Counted from the stretch's first letter, positions 1 through 10,272 are shown. The stretch: 64,000 nucleotides of DNA from Ruegeria spongiae (GCF_023502395.1 NZ_JAMFMB010000013.1:55873-119872); one strand, 5' to 3'. Notes: generated by a model not told the origin, from the sequence alone. Numbers and translations are program-made.

Positions 1-542
1 GGGTGCATCAGTATCCACATGAATTTTCCGGAGGGATGCGGCAGCGCGTCATGATTGCGATGGCGGTGGCGAACGATCCCGACCTGCTCATTGCGGATGA
101 ACCGACAACCGCGCTGGATGTGACGGTGCAGGCCCAGATCATGGAGGTCCTCGCCACTCTGCAAAAACGGCTGAATCTGGGATTGATCCTGATCACCCAT
201 GATCTTGGCGTGCTGGCCGGTCATGCGGACCGCGTCGCGGTTGTCTATGCCGGTCAGGTCGTGGAGCAGGCCTCGATCGACGACCTCTTTGCCAATCCCA
301 AACACCCCTACACACGTGGGTTGATCGCCTCGATCCCGAACATTTCGGAAGAAAAAGAGCGGCTCTTTTCGATTGAAGGCGCCCCACCGCCGCTTGGGCG
401 GTTGCCGTCCGGCTGCGCCTTCAACCCGCGTTGCACGATGGCGCAGGACGTCTGCCGCAATCTTGACCCGCAAACCACCACAGACGGCGCGCATAGTGTG
501 GCGTGCCACTTTGCCGACGACAAAGAGGGAGCCTGCGCATGA
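1..542 (+). CDS. Oligopeptide/dipeptide ABC transporter ATPase, OppD/DppD type (5' end outside window)
   Basis: This is the C-terminal part of a cytoplasmic ATPase that powers uptake of peptides, opines or similar solutes. The visible part holds the ABC signature (FSGGMRQR), Walker B ([12 protein letters not shown]), the H-loop (ITHD) and the oligo_HPY tail with the cysteine motif SGCAFNPRC seen in OppD-type subunits. Walker A and the true start lie upstream of base 1. The stop overlaps the ATG of the following OppF-type gene (ATGA), as usual for paired DF subunits. The substrate cannot be read from these subunits; the family 5 binding protein at 7102-8700 may be its partner. Confidence 0.93.
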   Translation, partial: VHQYPHEFSGGMRQRVMIAMAVANDPDLLIADEPTTALDVTVQAQIMEVLATLQKRLNLGLILITHDLGVLAGHADRVAVVYAGQVVEQASIDDLFANPKHPYTRGLIASIPNISEEKERLFSIEGAPPPLGRLPSGCAFNPRCTMAQDVCRNLDPQTTTDGAHSVACHFADDKEGACA

Positions 543-1546
543 GCACCCCGGATATAGTCCTGTCCGTCCGCAATCTGAGCAAGTCATTCCCGGTCAAGGG
601 CGGCCTTCTGATCGAGCATGAGATCGGGCAGATCAAGGCGGTGGCAGGTGTGTCCTTTGATGTCCGGCGCGGGGAAACCCTTGGGCTTGTTGGTGAATCG
701 GGCTGCGGCAAGTCCACCCTCGGCCGCTGCATCTTGCGTTTGATCGACGCCACGGGCGGTCAGACACTTTTCAATGGTACGGACATAAACCAGATCAGCG
801 CGACCGAGATGCGGGCCATGCGGCGCAAGGTGCAATTGGTCTTTCAGGACCCCTATGCCTCGCTGCATCCCCGGATGAGCATCGCTCAGAACATTGCCGA
901 GCCGTTGCGGATCAGCGATTTGTCGAAATCCGAGCGCAAGGCGCGTGTCGCCGAAATGATCGACCTTGTTCAGCTGACGCGCGAACACGGCGACCGGTAT
1001 CCCCACGAATTGTCCGGAGGCCAGCGCCAACGGGTGGTGATTGCCCGCGCACTGGCGCTGCGGCCCGAGTTGCTGGTGCTGGATGAGCCCGTCTCGGCAC
1101 TGGATGTGTCGGTTCAGGCGGGCGTGCTCAATCTGCTCAAGGACCTCCAGCGAGAGATCGGGACGGCTTATGTTTTCATCGCGCATGATCTGTCCGTGGT
1201 GCAACACATCAGCGATCGCGTGGCCGTGATGTACCTGGGGAAAATCGTTGAGATAGCGGACAAAAAGAAGCTCTACAGCGCCCCGGCGCACCCCTATACC
1301 CAGGCGCTGATGTCCGCGGTTCCGCTGGCCGACCCCAAACTGGAACGCGCGCGCAAGCATATCGTGCTGACCGGAGATGTGCCTAGCCCATTGAACCCGC
1401 CCTCTGGATGCCCGTTCCGAACCCGCTGCCCGAAGGCACGCGAGATTTGCGCCTCGGACCCACCCAGGCTGGATGAAACCCAAAAGGGCCATTCCGTCGC
1501 CTGTCACTTCCCGTCTGAAATGGAAACCGGATTACTGGCCGTCTGA
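539..1546 (+). CDS. Oligopeptide/dipeptide ABC transporter ATPase, OppF/DppF type
   Basis: This is the second ATPase of the same transporter, 336 aa and complete. Walker A (GESGCGKST) starts at about residue 52. Signature LSGGQRQR, Walker B ([12 protein letters not shown]) and the H-loop (IAHDLS) follow, then an oligo_HPY C-terminus with SGCPFRTRC. The ATG at 539 is chosen because it overlaps the preceding stop as ATGA; an in-frame upstream start at 503 would lie inside the previous gene. Its C-terminus is followed closely by a CoA-transferase gene, so transporter and catabolic genes are probably co-transcribed. Confidence 0.93.
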   Translation: MSTPDIVLSVRNLSKSFPVKGGLLIEHEIGQIKAVAGVSFDVRRGETLGLVGESGCGKSTLGRCILRLIDATGGQTLFNGTDINQISATEMRAMRRKVQLVFQDPYASLHPRMSIAQNIAEPLRISDLSKSERKARVAEMIDLVQLTREHGDRYPHELSGGQRQRVVIARALALRPELLVLDEPVSALDVSVQAGVLNLLKDLQREIGTAYVFIAHDLSVVQHISDRVAVMYLGKIVEIADKKKLYSAPAHPYTQALMSAVPLADPKLERARKHIVLTGDVPSPLNPPSGCPFRTRCPKAREICASDPPRLDETQKGHSVACHFPSEMETGLLAV

Positions 1547-1568
1547 CCAAGCGGCGTTGGAGCAAATC

Positions 1569-2798
1569 ATGTGCAATAAAGACCTGCCACTGGACGGCAT
1601 CAAAGTTCTGGATCTGACCCGGGTACTGGCAGGACCATGGGCCACCATGAGCCTCGCCGATCTTGGCGCGCATGTCTGGAAGATAGAGAATGTCAAAGGC
1701 GGGGACGACACCAGAGCCTGGTCGGTGCCCAACTACAAAGGCGTATCGACCTACTACCTGTGCGCCAATCGCGGCAAGCACAGTCTGGCCGTCGATCTGA
1801 AAGACCCCGATGGATTGCGGATCGTTCTTGACCTTGCGCGGCAAGCGGATGTGGTGGTCGAGAACTTTCGCGCTGGCACCGCGGGTCGGCTTGGCTTGGG
1901 ATACGAGGATATTCGCAAGATAAATCCAGACGTTGTTTACTGCGCAATCTCGGGATACGGGCAAGTTGGGTCGCAAAGTCAGCGTCCAGGATATGATTTT
2001 GTGATGCAGGCCGAATCCGGAATGATGTCGATTACCGGTGAAAAGGACGGCCCCCCCACACGCCTGGGCGTTGCCTTTACCGATGTTGTCGCTGGCATGA
2101 TTGCCACACAATCCATTCTGGCGGCGCTGTATCAACGCAAAAGCACCGGGGATGGTCAGTTCATTGACCTGTCCCTTCTCGAGTCGTCTTTGAACATGCT
2201 GATCAATGTCGGCACCGGGCATCTCAATGCCGGGGTCGAGCCGGTCCGCTTCGGCAATGCCCATCCGACCGTTGTTCCATACCAGATATTTGATACCTCT
2301 GATGGTATCTTCGCTTTGGCCGTTGGCAACGATCGCATGTTTGTCAGATTCTGCAGGGATGTGATTGATCGCCCGGACCTGACAGACGATCCCCGTTTCA
2401 AGACATCCCATGATCGCGCCGTAAACCGCGAACATCTGCTGGAAATCCTGACAGGCATCCTGAAACACAATACGTGTAAGCATTGGGTGGATCTGTGTAT
2501 CGCGCATAGTGTTCCTGCCGGTCACGTGAAGAACGTGGCAGAGGCGCTCAACAGCCCCGGCGTTCGGGAGAGGGGCACGATCCAGGAACTCGAGCATCCC
2601 ACTTTGGGCCCGGTCCGCCTGATCGGCCCGGCCCATGGGATCAAGGCGCAGGAGGGATACCGCCCCAAGCCGCCACCGCTCTTGGGTGAGGATACCAAAT
2701 CCGTTCTTCAGGATGTGTTGAACATGACGCCCACCCAGATCGACGATCTGATTGCGAGGGGTGTGGTGAAGTGCCCAAAAGACCCAGAGGTCGCCTAG
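1569..2798 (+). CDS. Class III CoA-transferase (CaiB/BaiF family)
   Basis: This 409 aa protein should move CoA between acyl-CoA and a free acid, as in carnitine, formate/oxalate or itaconate-type metabolism. The N-terminus ([17 protein letters not shown], then [12 protein letters not shown]) is the hallmark of the family. The FIDLSLLES segment holds the Asp I take as the likely catalytic nucleophile, by analogy with formyl-CoA transferase. Length is typical (about 400). The ATG at 1569 has GGAG six bases upstream; an earlier in-frame start at 1473 would overlap the transporter gene. It lies between the transporter and an aldehyde dehydrogenase, which suggests acid activation in the same pathway. 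The substrate is unknown. Confidence 0.9.
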   Translation: MCNKDLPLDGIKVLDLTRVLAGPWATMSLADLGAHVWKIENVKGGDDTRAWSVPNYKGVSTYYLCANRGKHSLAVDLKDPDGLRIVLDLARQADVVVENFRAGTAGRLGLGYEDIRKINPDVVYCAISGYGQVGSQSQRPGYDFVMQAESGMMSITGEKDGPPTRLGVAFTDVVAGMIATQSILAALYQRKSTGDGQFIDLSLLESSLNMLINVGTGHLNAGVEPVRFGNAHPTVVPYQIFDTSDGIFALAVGNDRMFVRFCRDVIDRPDLTDDPRFKTSHDRAVNREHLLEILTGILKHNTCKHWVDLCIAHSVPAGHVKNVAEALNSPGVRERGTIQELEHPTLGPVRLIGPAHGIKAQEGYRPKPPPLLGEDTKSVLQDVLNMTPTQIDDLIARGVVKCPKDPEVA

Positions 2799-2995
2799 AC
2801 CGAAAAGTCTCAACCATGAAACCAGCTTGTTTTGACGATGGGGGCCACACTTCCTGTGGTTGGCCAAATGATCCGTTTGTTTTGCAAGGGGTGTGAATGG
2901 TGCCCGCAAGAGGCCGCAAGAGAGAGCCCAGCGAAGTGTCGCAGAACCGGTTTTGCAATCGGTTCGGCACAAGAAGTTTCGAAAGGAGAGATCCG

Positions 2996-4432
2996 ATGCC
3001 TGAATATCCCTCAACGCAGCTTTTCCTGAATGGCAGGTGGCAGCCTGCCCGTGACGGCCGGGTCATTGATGTGCTGAACCCGGCCACGCAGCAAAAGATT
3101 GGTACCGTGTCACATGCCGGTATTGCGGATCTGGACGAGGCGCTGGCCGCAGCGGATAACGGTTTTCGCATTTGGCGGGATATTTCCCCCTACGAGCGCG
3201 CCGCAGTTCTGCGAAAGGCTGCTGGGTTGCTGCGCGACCGGGTCGACAGCATTGCCCGCATCATGACGCTGGAACAGGGCAAGCCACTCGCGCAATCGCG
3301 ACTGGAAACTTTGGCGGCAGCCGACATCATCGACTGGTTTGCGGGCGAAGGCCAGCGCGCCTATGGGCAGATCATTCCGGCGCGCAATCCAAATACAACG
3401 CAAATGACGCTCAAGCTCCCGGTCGGGCCGGTCGCTGCTTTCACGCCATGGAACTTTCCGATAAATCAGGCCGTTCGGAAATTGTCTGCGGGTCTGGCAG
3501 CGGGCTGTTCCGTCATCGTCAAAGCGCCCGAGGAAACCCCGGCCGCGCCTGCCGCGCTGATCCAGGCGTTTGCCGATGCCGGTCTGCCGGATGGGGTTGT
3601 GGGTCTTGTCTTTGGCGAACCTGCGCAAATCTCGGAATATCTGATCCCGCATCCGGTGATCTGCAAGATCAGCTTTACCGGGTCTACCCCGGTTGGAAAA
3701 CATCTTGCTGAACTTGCCGGGCGCCATATGAAACGCGCCACAATGGAGTTGGGTGGCCATGCACCCGTCATCGTCGCGGCGGATGCCGATCTGGATCAGG
3801 CCTTATCGGTCATCGTTCCGGCAAAGTTCCGAAACGCGGGCCAGGTCTGTATTTCACCAACCCGCTTTCTGGTGCACGAGGATCTGGCGGATGATTTTAC
3901 AAACCGGTTCGTGGAGCAGGCTGAGGCGATCAAACTGGGAAATGGGCTGGATGCGGACGTTGAAATGGGACCGCTGGCCAATGAACGCCGTCTTGCGGCC
4001 ATGGATGCGTTGGTTGAGGACGCGGTCGAAAGCGGTGCGAAATTGCGCACCGGGGGCAAAAGGGCCAGCAATCAGGGCTGGTTTTTCCAACCGACAGTGC
4101 TGACCCATGTTGCGCAGACCGCCCGGATCATGAACGAGGAACCCTTTGGCCCGGTCGCAGTTATCAATCCCGTCAAGAATCTGGATGCCGCGATTTCCGA
4201 GGCGAACCGGCTGCCCTATGGCCTTGCCGCCTATGGCTTCACGCGCGACAGCAATACGGCGGCGCGGCTTGGGCGCGAGGTTGAGGCGGGAATGACCGCC
4301 ATTAACCATGCGGGATTCGCGCTGCCAGAGGTTCCCTTCGGCGGCATCAGGGATTCCGGTCATGGAACCGAGGGCGGCTCTGAAGCGTTGGACAGTTATC
4401 TGAATACCCGTTTCGTGACCCATCTGCACTGA
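2996..4432 (+). CDS. NAD(P)-dependent aldehyde dehydrogenase, succinate-semialdehyde dehydrogenase-like
   Basis: This 478 aa soluble enzyme oxidises an aldehyde to its acid. The conserved PWNFP motif, general base Glu251 (MELGGHAP) and nucleophile Cys285 ([12 protein letters not shown]) are present. The overall sequence resembles the GabD/succinate-semialdehyde group, but the substrate is inferred only. The ATG at 2996 follows GAAAGGAGAG. About 200 bases without a clear gene separate it from the CoA-transferase, so it may have its own promoter or be part of the same transcript. A hairpin-rich intergenic region follows it. Confidence 0.9.
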   Translation: MPEYPSTQLFLNGRWQPARDGRVIDVLNPATQQKIGTVSHAGIADLDEALAAADNGFRIWRDISPYERAAVLRKAAGLLRDRVDSIARIMTLEQGKPLAQSRLETLAAADIIDWFAGEGQRAYGQIIPARNPNTTQMTLKLPVGPVAAFTPWNFPINQAVRKLSAGLAAGCSVIVKAPEETPAAPAALIQAFADAGLPDGVVGLVFGEPAQISEYLIPHPVICKISFTGSTPVGKHLAELAGRHMKRATMELGGHAPVIVAADADLDQALSVIVPAKFRNAGQVCISPTRFLVHEDLADDFTNRFVEQAEAIKLGNGLDADVEMGPLANERRLAAMDALVEDAVESGAKLRTGGKRASNQGWFFQPTVLTHVAQTARIMNEEPFGPVAVINPVKNLDAAISEANRLPYGLAAYGFTRDSNTAARLGREVEAGMTAINHAGFALPEVPFGGIRDSGHGTEGGSEALDSYLNTRFVTHLH

Positions 4433-4489
4433 AACTCGATGCGTGTTGAGTGCAAGGGCAGCGTGGTCATTCTCCCTAGAGGTCTGCGC

Positions 4490-4562
4490 CAGCAACCATC
4501 GGGCTTGGCACCTGCGACGCCTGTGTCCTCTGGCGACGCAGGTGCCAAATAGCAGGTTGCTG
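4490..4562. repeat. Nested perfect inverted repeat (8 + 12 + 4 bp arms)
   Basis: CAGCAACC at 4490-4497 pairs with GGTTGCTG at 4555-4562. TTGGCACCTGCG at 4505-4516 pairs with CGCAGGTGCCAA at 4537-4548. CGCC at 4518-4521 pairs with GGCG at 4532-4535. Together they form one long hairpin about 60 bases after the aldehyde dehydrogenase stop. There is no T-run after it, so it is not a standard intrinsic terminator. It could be a bidirectional terminator, an mRNA-stabilising stem or a relic of a mobile element end. Confidence 0.8.
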
Positions 4563-4809
4563 TTCAAACGGGGATGATTTGCCGCGCCCGGGTCACAGCA
4601 TCGATTCTCGCACCTCGGGGAAAGCCCGGACCGTCGCGCCGCGTATCAAGTCATACCGGCACAGTAACGGGACGAGTCTCAGAAAGTTCTTCAAATGTTC
4701 CTGCTGCCGGCCACTTTTGCAGCTTCGGGTCAAGTCGACCTCTTCAGAATCTTGAAAAATTTTGTTGCGCGGCTTTGCGGAGGCAGCTTAGTGTGACATA
4801 AATTATAAA

Positions 4810-4824
4810 TGGAATTAAATTCCA
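4810..4824. promoter_or_regulatory. Perfect 15-bp palindrome, IclR-like operator candidate
   Basis: TGGAATTAAATTCCA is a perfect palindrome around A4817, 38 bases before the start of the E1 fusion gene and next to AT-rich promoter-like sequence. It differs by one base per half-site from the E. coli IclR consensus as I recall it (TGGAAATNATTTCCA). No IclR-family gene is in the window, so the cognate regulator would be elsewhere. Confidence 0.5.
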
Positions 4825-4861
4825 CAAAACAAAACCCGATCAAGGACGGAGACAACGCAGA

Positions 4862-7072
4862 ATGGCGGCCCCCACTTCCAAGCCTGGAAAAACAAAGCAG
4901 CTTACCCCCTCTGCGGCCTGGTACCGGATCGAGGGCTCGGAGCGTGATTGGAAGGGTGAAGCGAAAGAAGACCTGATCCGCTGGTACTGGCAGATGCTGC
5001 TGATCCGCCGCTTCGAGGAACGTTTGCTGGAGCTGTCGAAATCGGGCCTGATCCACGGTCCGGCCCATGCCAGCATCGGTCAGGAGGCCGGGGCCGTCGG
5101 GGCGATGTCGATTCTGATGCCGGAGGATAAGATCAACGGCACCCACCGCGCGCATCACCAGGTTCTGATGAAACTGCTCGCGGCTGTCACACCGCAGGGG
5201 CTGGACCTGTTGGCGGATGATTTCACTGGTGACATGGACGATGTGCTGTATCGCTTCATGGCCGAAATCATGGGGCTGGAACCGGGCTATTGCGGTGGCC
5301 GGGGCGGGTCGATGCACATGCGCGACGAGGCGTCCGGGATCGGCGGCACATCCGCCATCGTCGGCGGCAACCCACCCCATGCGGTGGGCTATGCGCTGGC
5401 CGACAAGATGCTGAAACGAGACCGTATCTCGATTGCCTTCTTTGGCGATGGCGCGGCGCAAAACGGCGCGACCTACGAGGCCATGAACATCGCGGCTGTG
5501 CAGAGTGTTCCGACGATTTTCTTTATCGAAAACAACCTCTATGGCGTGTCCACCCACCTGAGCGACATCACACGGGAAACCCGATTGTCGTCGCGCGGAG
5601 CCATGTTCGGCATCCCGTCGATCGAAGTGGACGCAATGGATGTTGTCGCTGTGCACAAGGCCATGGTCGAGGCGCGCCGCATCATCCGCGAAGATGGCGG
5701 TCCCGTGGTCATCGAAGCGCTGTGCTATCGGCATTTCCATCAGTATGGCGACATGCCGGGCAGCGCCTTTGGCTATCGCAGCGAAGAGGAAGAGGCCGAG
5801 TGGCGCAGCCGCGATCCGATTGCCACCGCAGAGGCACGGCTGAAGAAGCTGGGCGTATTGGACGCAGCGCAGTTGCAACACCTGGACGAGCTGTTGTCCG
5901 CCAGAGTCAAAGCTGCCGCCGAACGCCTGACCGAGCCAGACCCCGGTGGAAACGCCCTCAGAATTCCGCAACATCTCTGGCCTGATCCCGGCAGCAAGGA
6001 TGAGGGGATCGTGGGCGATCTGTCGGAACTGAGGGGCAAGCGGTTTCTGACCCGCGACGACATGTTGAACGGCGCGGTCGAGCAAAAACGGTTTGTGGTT
6101 GCGGCCTCGGAAACATTGGCCTCGGCGATGCAGCGGGACCCGCGCATTATTGTCCTGGGCGAAGACGTTCACCGGCTGAGCGGCGGCGTCAGCGGCATGA
6201 CTCGCGATGCGCTCACCAACTGGCCCGAGCGGGTGCTTCCGATGCCTATTGCGGAAAACGGTTTTTCCGGCGTGGCCATGGGGGCTGCGTTGAACGGGCT
6301 GCGCCCGGTTGTCGAAATCATGTTCGGAGATTTCTGCTTTACCGCCGCAGATCAGATCGCAAACGCCATTGCCAAAGTGCGCCATATGTTCGGGTCCGGC
6401 TTTCCGGTGCCTCTGGTCATGCGGGTGAGAATCTCGCCGCAGACCGGTTACGGGTCGCAGCATTCCAGCGACCCGTCGGCGTTTTTTAACCTGCTGCCGG
6501 GATGGCGCATTTTCTCGCCCTCCAATGGGTTTGATTATATCGGAATGATGAATGCCGCGCTGACCTGCGACGACCCTGTGGTGATTATCGAACACACGGA
6601 TTTCTATCAGCGCAAATATGACGTGCCGAAGGGGGACCGGGATTACCTGATCCCGTTCGGCCAGGCACGGATCGTCCGGCCCGGCACGGCTTGCACTGTC
6701 CTGGCCTACGGGGTCGCTGTGGAGCACGCGCAGAAGGCCGCTGAGGAAACCGGAATTGATGCCGAGATCATTGACCTGCGCAACATTGACGTGCACGGGC
6801 TGGATTGGGATCTGATCGGTGCGTCGATCGAAAAGACCGGGCGCGTTGTCACGGCTGAACAAACCGCGCGCAGCCTGTCATTGGCGCCGTCCTGGGTCGC
6901 CGAGATTCAGGATCGTTTCTTCGACTATCTGGACCACGAGATCATTCGGGTGACCGGCGGCCGCGCCGCACCCACCGTGTCCGCCGTGCTCAACCGCGCG
7001 GCGCTGGCGCAGGTCTCGGACGTCAGCGACGCGCTGGTTCGAATTGCAGGCAAAACCAAAATCGTGGCGTAA
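4862..7072 (+). CDS. Fused 2-oxoacid (or acetoin) dehydrogenase E1, alpha and beta subunits in one chain
   Basis: This 736 aa thiamine-diphosphate enzyme joins an E1 alpha domain (about residues 35-370) to an E1 beta domain (about 395-736). The alpha part shows the ThDP/Mg motif GDGAAQNG followed about 30 residues later by ENNLYG. The beta part starts with GEDVHRLSGG. E1 normally oxidatively decarboxylates a 2-oxoacid, or cleaves acetoin, with transfer to a lipoyl E2. No E2 or E3 gene is nearby, so it would have to borrow one or act on its own. The ATG has GGAG upstream. A binding protein and two aminotransferases follow, so a 2-oxoacid made by transamination is a plausible substrate (inference). 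Confidence 0.9.
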   Translation: MAAPTSKPGKTKQLTPSAAWYRIEGSERDWKGEAKEDLIRWYWQMLLIRRFEERLLELSKSGLIHGPAHASIGQEAGAVGAMSILMPEDKINGTHRAHHQVLMKLLAAVTPQGLDLLADDFTGDMDDVLYRFMAEIMGLEPGYCGGRGGSMHMRDEASGIGGTSAIVGGNPPHAVGYALADKMLKRDRISIAFFGDGAAQNGATYEAMNIAAVQSVPTIFFIENNLYGVSTHLSDITRETRLSSRGAMFGIPSIEVDAMDVVAVHKAMVEARRIIREDGGPVVIEALCYRHFHQYGDMPGSAFGYRSEEEEAEWRSRDPIATAEARLKKLGVLDAAQLQHLDELLSARVKAAAERLTEPDPGGNALRIPQHLWPDPGSKDEGIVGDLSELRGKRFLTRDDMLNGAVEQKRFVVAASETLASAMQRDPRIIVLGEDVHRLSGGVSGMTRDALTNWPERVLPMPIAENGFSGVAMGAALNGLRPVVEIMFGDFCFTAADQIANAIAKVRHMFGSGFPVPLVMRVRISPQTGYGSQHSSDPSAFFNLLPGWRIFSPSNGFDYIGMMNAALTCDDPVVIIEHTDFYQRKYDVPKGDRDYLIPFGQARIVRPGTACTVLAYGVAVEHAQKAAEETGIDAEIIDLRNIDVHGLDWDLIGASIEKTGRVVTAEQTARSLSLAPSWVAEIQDRFFDYLDHEIIRVTGGRAAPTVSAVLNRAALAQVSDVSDALVRIAGKTKIVA

Positions 7073-7101
7073 CAGCCCGTTTCCTGAAGGAGGAGAGGAA
7101 A

Positions 7102-8700
7102 ATGAAAATCGTTCCAACACCGTGGCGCAGAAACATGATGTCCATGGCCCTTGCCGCCACGCTGGCAAGCCTTTGCGCGCCTGCGGCGCAGGCGGATGAG
7201 CAACCGCTTATTATCGCACGCGACATGGATCTGAACGCGCTGGACCCGGCGCGTGCCTGGTGCGACACCTGCCAGATCTACCTGACATCGGTCTACGAAC
7301 AGCTTGCGACCCTGGACAAGGACAACCAGATCCAGCCGCTTCTGGCCGAAAGCTGGGAGATTGCGGACAAGCAGACGCTGTTCACCTTCAAACTGAATCC
7401 TGCGGCCAAGTTTTCCGATGGCTCCCCGGTCGAAGCCAAAGACGTCAAATGGTCCTTCGAGCGTCTCAGCAACATCAAAGCAAACGGTGCTTTTCTTGTA
7501 GAAGCGATCGAGACCATCGAAACGCCGGATGAGCAAACGGTTGTGATTAAGCTGTCCTCACCGAATTCCGAGTTCGTCAACCAGTTGGCGGCGGGTTTCT
7601 TGGGGGTGATTAACAGCGATGTGGCAGAGGCCAATGGCGCCGTTGCCGATGAGACCGCCGCCGACAAAGACACGGCAGAGGCCTGGTTCCTTGCCAATTC
7701 CGCTGGCAGCGGCCCATTTGTGCTCAGCCGATACGAGCCGAACTCGGAACTGCGCCTGGCCCGGAACGAGAACTATTGGGGTGACGCGCCGGGCGTTCCC
7801 GAGGTGGTTTTCATGCAGGTGAAAGATGCGGTCTCTCAGGCACAGATGCTGCAATCAGGCGCTGCTGACATTGCGATGCAAATCGACCCTGAAACCGCAA
7901 AATCGCTTCAGGGTGCGGATGTCACGATTGAAACTGTCCCGTCATTCAACTTTGTCTATGTTGCGCTGTCTCCGGGCGCCAAGGGATTGGAGGTTGATCT
8001 GACCCAGGACGTACGTGAGGCCATTTCTTATGCGATCGACAGGGAAAGTCTGATCGACTTCACGCTGGGAGGTGCCGGGCGCCCAATCGCGACCCCGATT
8101 CCGCTTGGCTTCCCGGGAAGCTCCGGGCATGAGATTCCCGCCTATGACCCGGAGAAAGCCAAGGAATTGCTTGCTGCGGCAGGGCTTCAGGATGGTTTCC
8201 GGCTGGATTCTGTCTATCCTGACACAAACGTCTATGGCATCGACTTCTCGCTGATGATGCAGAAGATTCAGCAGGACCTCAAAAAGGTAAACATCGAGGT
8301 TGATCTGTCACCGGTTCCCTTCCCCACATGGGGTGAGCAGGTTGGCGGCGACCATATTCCGCTAACCGCCGTCTACTTTGCCCCTGATTTTTATGGCAGC
8401 TCGCAATATGTCGACTATTTCGGTCTTGGAGAGGGGTCTGTCTGGGCCAATCGGGCGGGCGCAGATAACAACCCGTCCGTCATCAACGCTGCAATCCCGG
8501 ATCTTCTTGCCCGGGCGCTGCAGGCTGAATCACCGGATGCCGCCGAAAAACTCTGGCACGAGGCCGGGGCGCATATGGCAAACGACAAGATTATCGTCCC
8601 CATGGTCAGCCCGGACCTGATCCTGGCCTATCGCAACGGTGTTGAAGGCGTGCGTTATAGCGCGTGCTGCAATCTGCCACTGGCTGAAATCACCAACTGA
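7102..8700 (+). CDS. ABC transporter substrate-binding protein, family 5 (peptide/nickel/opine type)
   Basis: This 532 aa periplasmic protein captures the transporter's solute. Residues 1-31 form a Sec signal peptide (basic start, hydrophobic Ala/Leu core, AAQA cleavage site). The mature chain has the family 5 layout, including the ALDPAR segment and an internal SDGSPVEAKDVKWSFERL-type motif. A strong GGAGGAGAGG ribosome site precedes the ATG. A compact hairpin follows its stop, a usual place for boosting binding-protein mRNA over downstream genes. It probably serves the transporter whose ATPases open the window, although the permeases are not visible. Confidence 0.92.
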   Translation: MKIVPTPWRRNMMSMALAATLASLCAPAAQADEQPLIIARDMDLNALDPARAWCDTCQIYLTSVYEQLATLDKDNQIQPLLAESWEIADKQTLFTFKLNPAAKFSDGSPVEAKDVKWSFERLSNIKANGAFLVEAIETIETPDEQTVVIKLSSPNSEFVNQLAAGFLGVINSDVAEANGAVADETAADKDTAEAWFLANSAGSGPFVLSRYEPNSELRLARNENYWGDAPGVPEVVFMQVKDAVSQAQMLQSGAADIAMQIDPETAKSLQGADVTIETVPSFNFVYVALSPGAKGLEVDLTQDVREAISYAIDRESLIDFTLGGAGRPIATPIPLGFPGSSGHEIPAYDPEKAKELLAAAGLQDGFRLDSVYPDTNVYGIDFSLMMQKIQQDLKKVNIEVDLSPVPFPTWGEQVGGDHIPLTAVYFAPDFYGSSQYVDYFGLGEGSVWANRAGADNNPSVINAAIPDLLARALQAESPDAAEKLWHEAGAHMANDKIIVPMVSPDLILAYRNGVEGVRYSACCNLPLAEITN

Positions 8701-8710
8701 AACCGAAAAT

Positions 8711-8730
8711 GAGGGGCCGAAAGGCCCCTC
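8711..8730 (+). terminator. Strong GAAA-tetraloop hairpin after the binding-protein gene
   Basis: GAGGGGCC at 8711-8718 and GGCCCCTC at 8723-8730 form a perfect 8-bp stem closed by a GAAA tetraloop, ten bases after the stop codon. The following sequence (TTGCCCGCC) has no long T-run, so partial termination or 3'-end protection of the binding-protein mRNA is more likely than full termination. Confidence 0.7.
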
Positions 8731-8854
8731 TTGCCCGCCAAAGGGGGCACTACCTGCGATAGCCCAGGCTTCCAGGTTTTCGCAATTGGGTGCGGTCCGA
8801 CAGGCGATTACCTATTCAATATTTGGCGCAACTGAGCGCATTGGAGGGGAAGAC

Positions 8855-10162
8855 ATGCTTCGCAATGACAAACGTCTGATCGAGCGCGCCGAGCAAGTTG
8901 TTCCGGGCGGTGTGTATGGCCACATGTCAACCTACCTGATGCCGGATGGTGTGCCGCAGTATTACACCAAGTCCAAAGGCACTTACCTGTGGGATGCAGA
9001 CGGCAACAAATATTTTGATTGCCTTTCGGCGTATGGGCCGAACTTGCTGGGCTACGGAAACGCGCAGGTGCAAGACGCCATACGGAACCAATTGGAGCAC
9101 TGTGATACAATGTCAGGTCCGTCGCCGCTTATGGTGGATCTGGCCGAAGCCATGGTTGATATGATCGACCATGCCAACTGGGCAATGTTCTGCAAGAACG
9201 GGACCGATGCGACCTCAATCGCAACAACGATTGCGCGGGCAAAGACGGGCCGCTCGAAAATCGTGGTGGGGCGCGGAATCTATCATGGTTGCCTGCCCTG
9301 GTCGACGCCCAGCATGGAAGGTGTGCAGCCAGCGGACCGCATGAATCTGATCTATTTCGACGTCACCGACATGGACAGTTTCACCGACGCGGTGCGCCAG
9401 GCGGGCGATGATTTGGCTGGTGTAATCGTGACGCCCTATCGGCACGAGGTATTTGGCGATCAGCACTTTTTCCCGCAGGAGATGGCGCAATTGATCCGCA
9501 AGAGTTGCGATGAAAAGGAGGCGGTGCTGATCCTGGATGAAGTGCGTACCGGCTTCCGGTTATCTGTCGGCAGCGCATGGTCCGAACATGGCGTTCAACC
9601 TGATATCAGCTGCTGGGGCAAAATGCTGGGCAATGGCCAGCCCATTTCCGCTGTTCTGGGCACCGATGAGGTGAAACAGGCAGCCAGTAGCATTTATGTA
9701 ACCGGTTCCTTCTGGTTTTCGGCCGTGCCGATGGCCGCGGCAATCGAGACTCTTCGGCAAGTGCGCGAAGGCAGTTATTTCAAGCAGATAATGGCCTATG
9801 GGCGCCGCCTGCGAGCCGGGCTGGAGGATCGCGCGCGCGCGTTTGGATTTGAACTGAGCCAGACGGGACCAGTGACGATGCCGCAAATCCTGTTCAGGGA
9901 GGATCCCGATTTCCGCATTGCCTATCGATTCTGCCAGCTGTTGGCACAGAACGGTGTGTTGTTCAGCCCATACCACAACATGTTCATGAATGCGGGCATG
10001 ACAGATGAGGCGATCGACGGGGTGTTGGAAACATCAGAAAAGGTGTTCGCCGAACTCAAGGATACTCGAGGCAATATTCCCGCCATCCCAGACCGGGTTA
10101 CAGAGAAGCTGAACAAGCGAAAGCCTCTTCTCGGCCTCGGGCAAAAGCAGAAGCTTGCCTAG
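8855..10162 (+). CDS. Class III PLP-dependent aminotransferase (glutamate-1-semialdehyde aminomutase-like)
   Basis: This 435 aa cytoplasmic fold-type I enzyme has the N-terminal VPGGVYGHMS and the DADGNKYFDC segment typical of the GSA-aminomutase side of class III. Further hallmarks are the PLP-contacting motif LILDEVRTGFR and Lys256 (SCWGKMLGNG) as Schiff-base lysine. True HemL is expected in haem loci, and these neighbours are catabolic, so an amino-acid or amine aminotransferase or mutase is likelier. The ATG at 8855 is preceded by TTGGAGGGG; a longer frame from 8639 runs into the binding-protein gene and is rejected. Confidence 0.88.
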   Translation: MLRNDKRLIERAEQVVPGGVYGHMSTYLMPDGVPQYYTKSKGTYLWDADGNKYFDCLSAYGPNLLGYGNAQVQDAIRNQLEHCDTMSGPSPLMVDLAEAMVDMIDHANWAMFCKNGTDATSIATTIARAKTGRSKIVVGRGIYHGCLPWSTPSMEGVQPADRMNLIYFDVTDMDSFTDAVRQAGDDLAGVIVTPYRHEVFGDQHFFPQEMAQLIRKSCDEKEAVLILDEVRTGFRLSVGSAWSEHGVQPDISCWGKMLGNGQPISAVLGTDEVKQAASSIYVTGSFWFSAVPMAAAIETLRQVREGSYFKQIMAYGRRLRAGLEDRARAFGFELSQTGPVTMPQILFREDPDFRIAYRFCQLLAQNGVLFSPYHNMFMNAGMTDEAIDGVLETSEKVFAELKDTRGNIPAIPDRVTEKLNKRKPLLGLGQKQKLA

Positions 10163-10272
10163 ATCGTCATGAACCCACGCGTGATTGGCCTGGGGTTACA
10201 GCTTTTGCCGAGCGTGTCGCCGCCATCGCTGCATGTTTTGCCTATCACCAAACAGACCGAGAAAGTCCCGAC

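Larger units (their letters stand above)
4433..4861. other. 429-base intergenic region with a nested inverted repeat and an operator-like palindrome
   Basis: No convincing gene lies here. It holds the nested inverted repeat at 4490-4562 and an AT-rich promoter-like stretch just before the E1 fusion gene, containing the palindrome at 4810-4824. Base composition falls from GC-rich to AT-rich between about 4740 and 4835, as expected for a regulatory region. Confidence 0.6.

Noticed and set aside
1383..3014. 543-codon minus-strand open frame
   Set aside because: Antisense of the CoA-transferase region; composition is not protein-like.
4730..6862. 710-codon open frame on the minus strand opposite the E1 fusion gene
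   Set aside because: It mirrors the codon structure of the plus-strand gene, shows no motifs and is rich in His, Gln and Arg, as expected for antisense frames in GC-rich DNA.
8855..10162. HemL (true glutamate-1-semialdehyde aminomutase)
   Set aside because: The neighbourhood is catabolic with transporter and aminotransferase genes, and the similarity is to the wider class III family.
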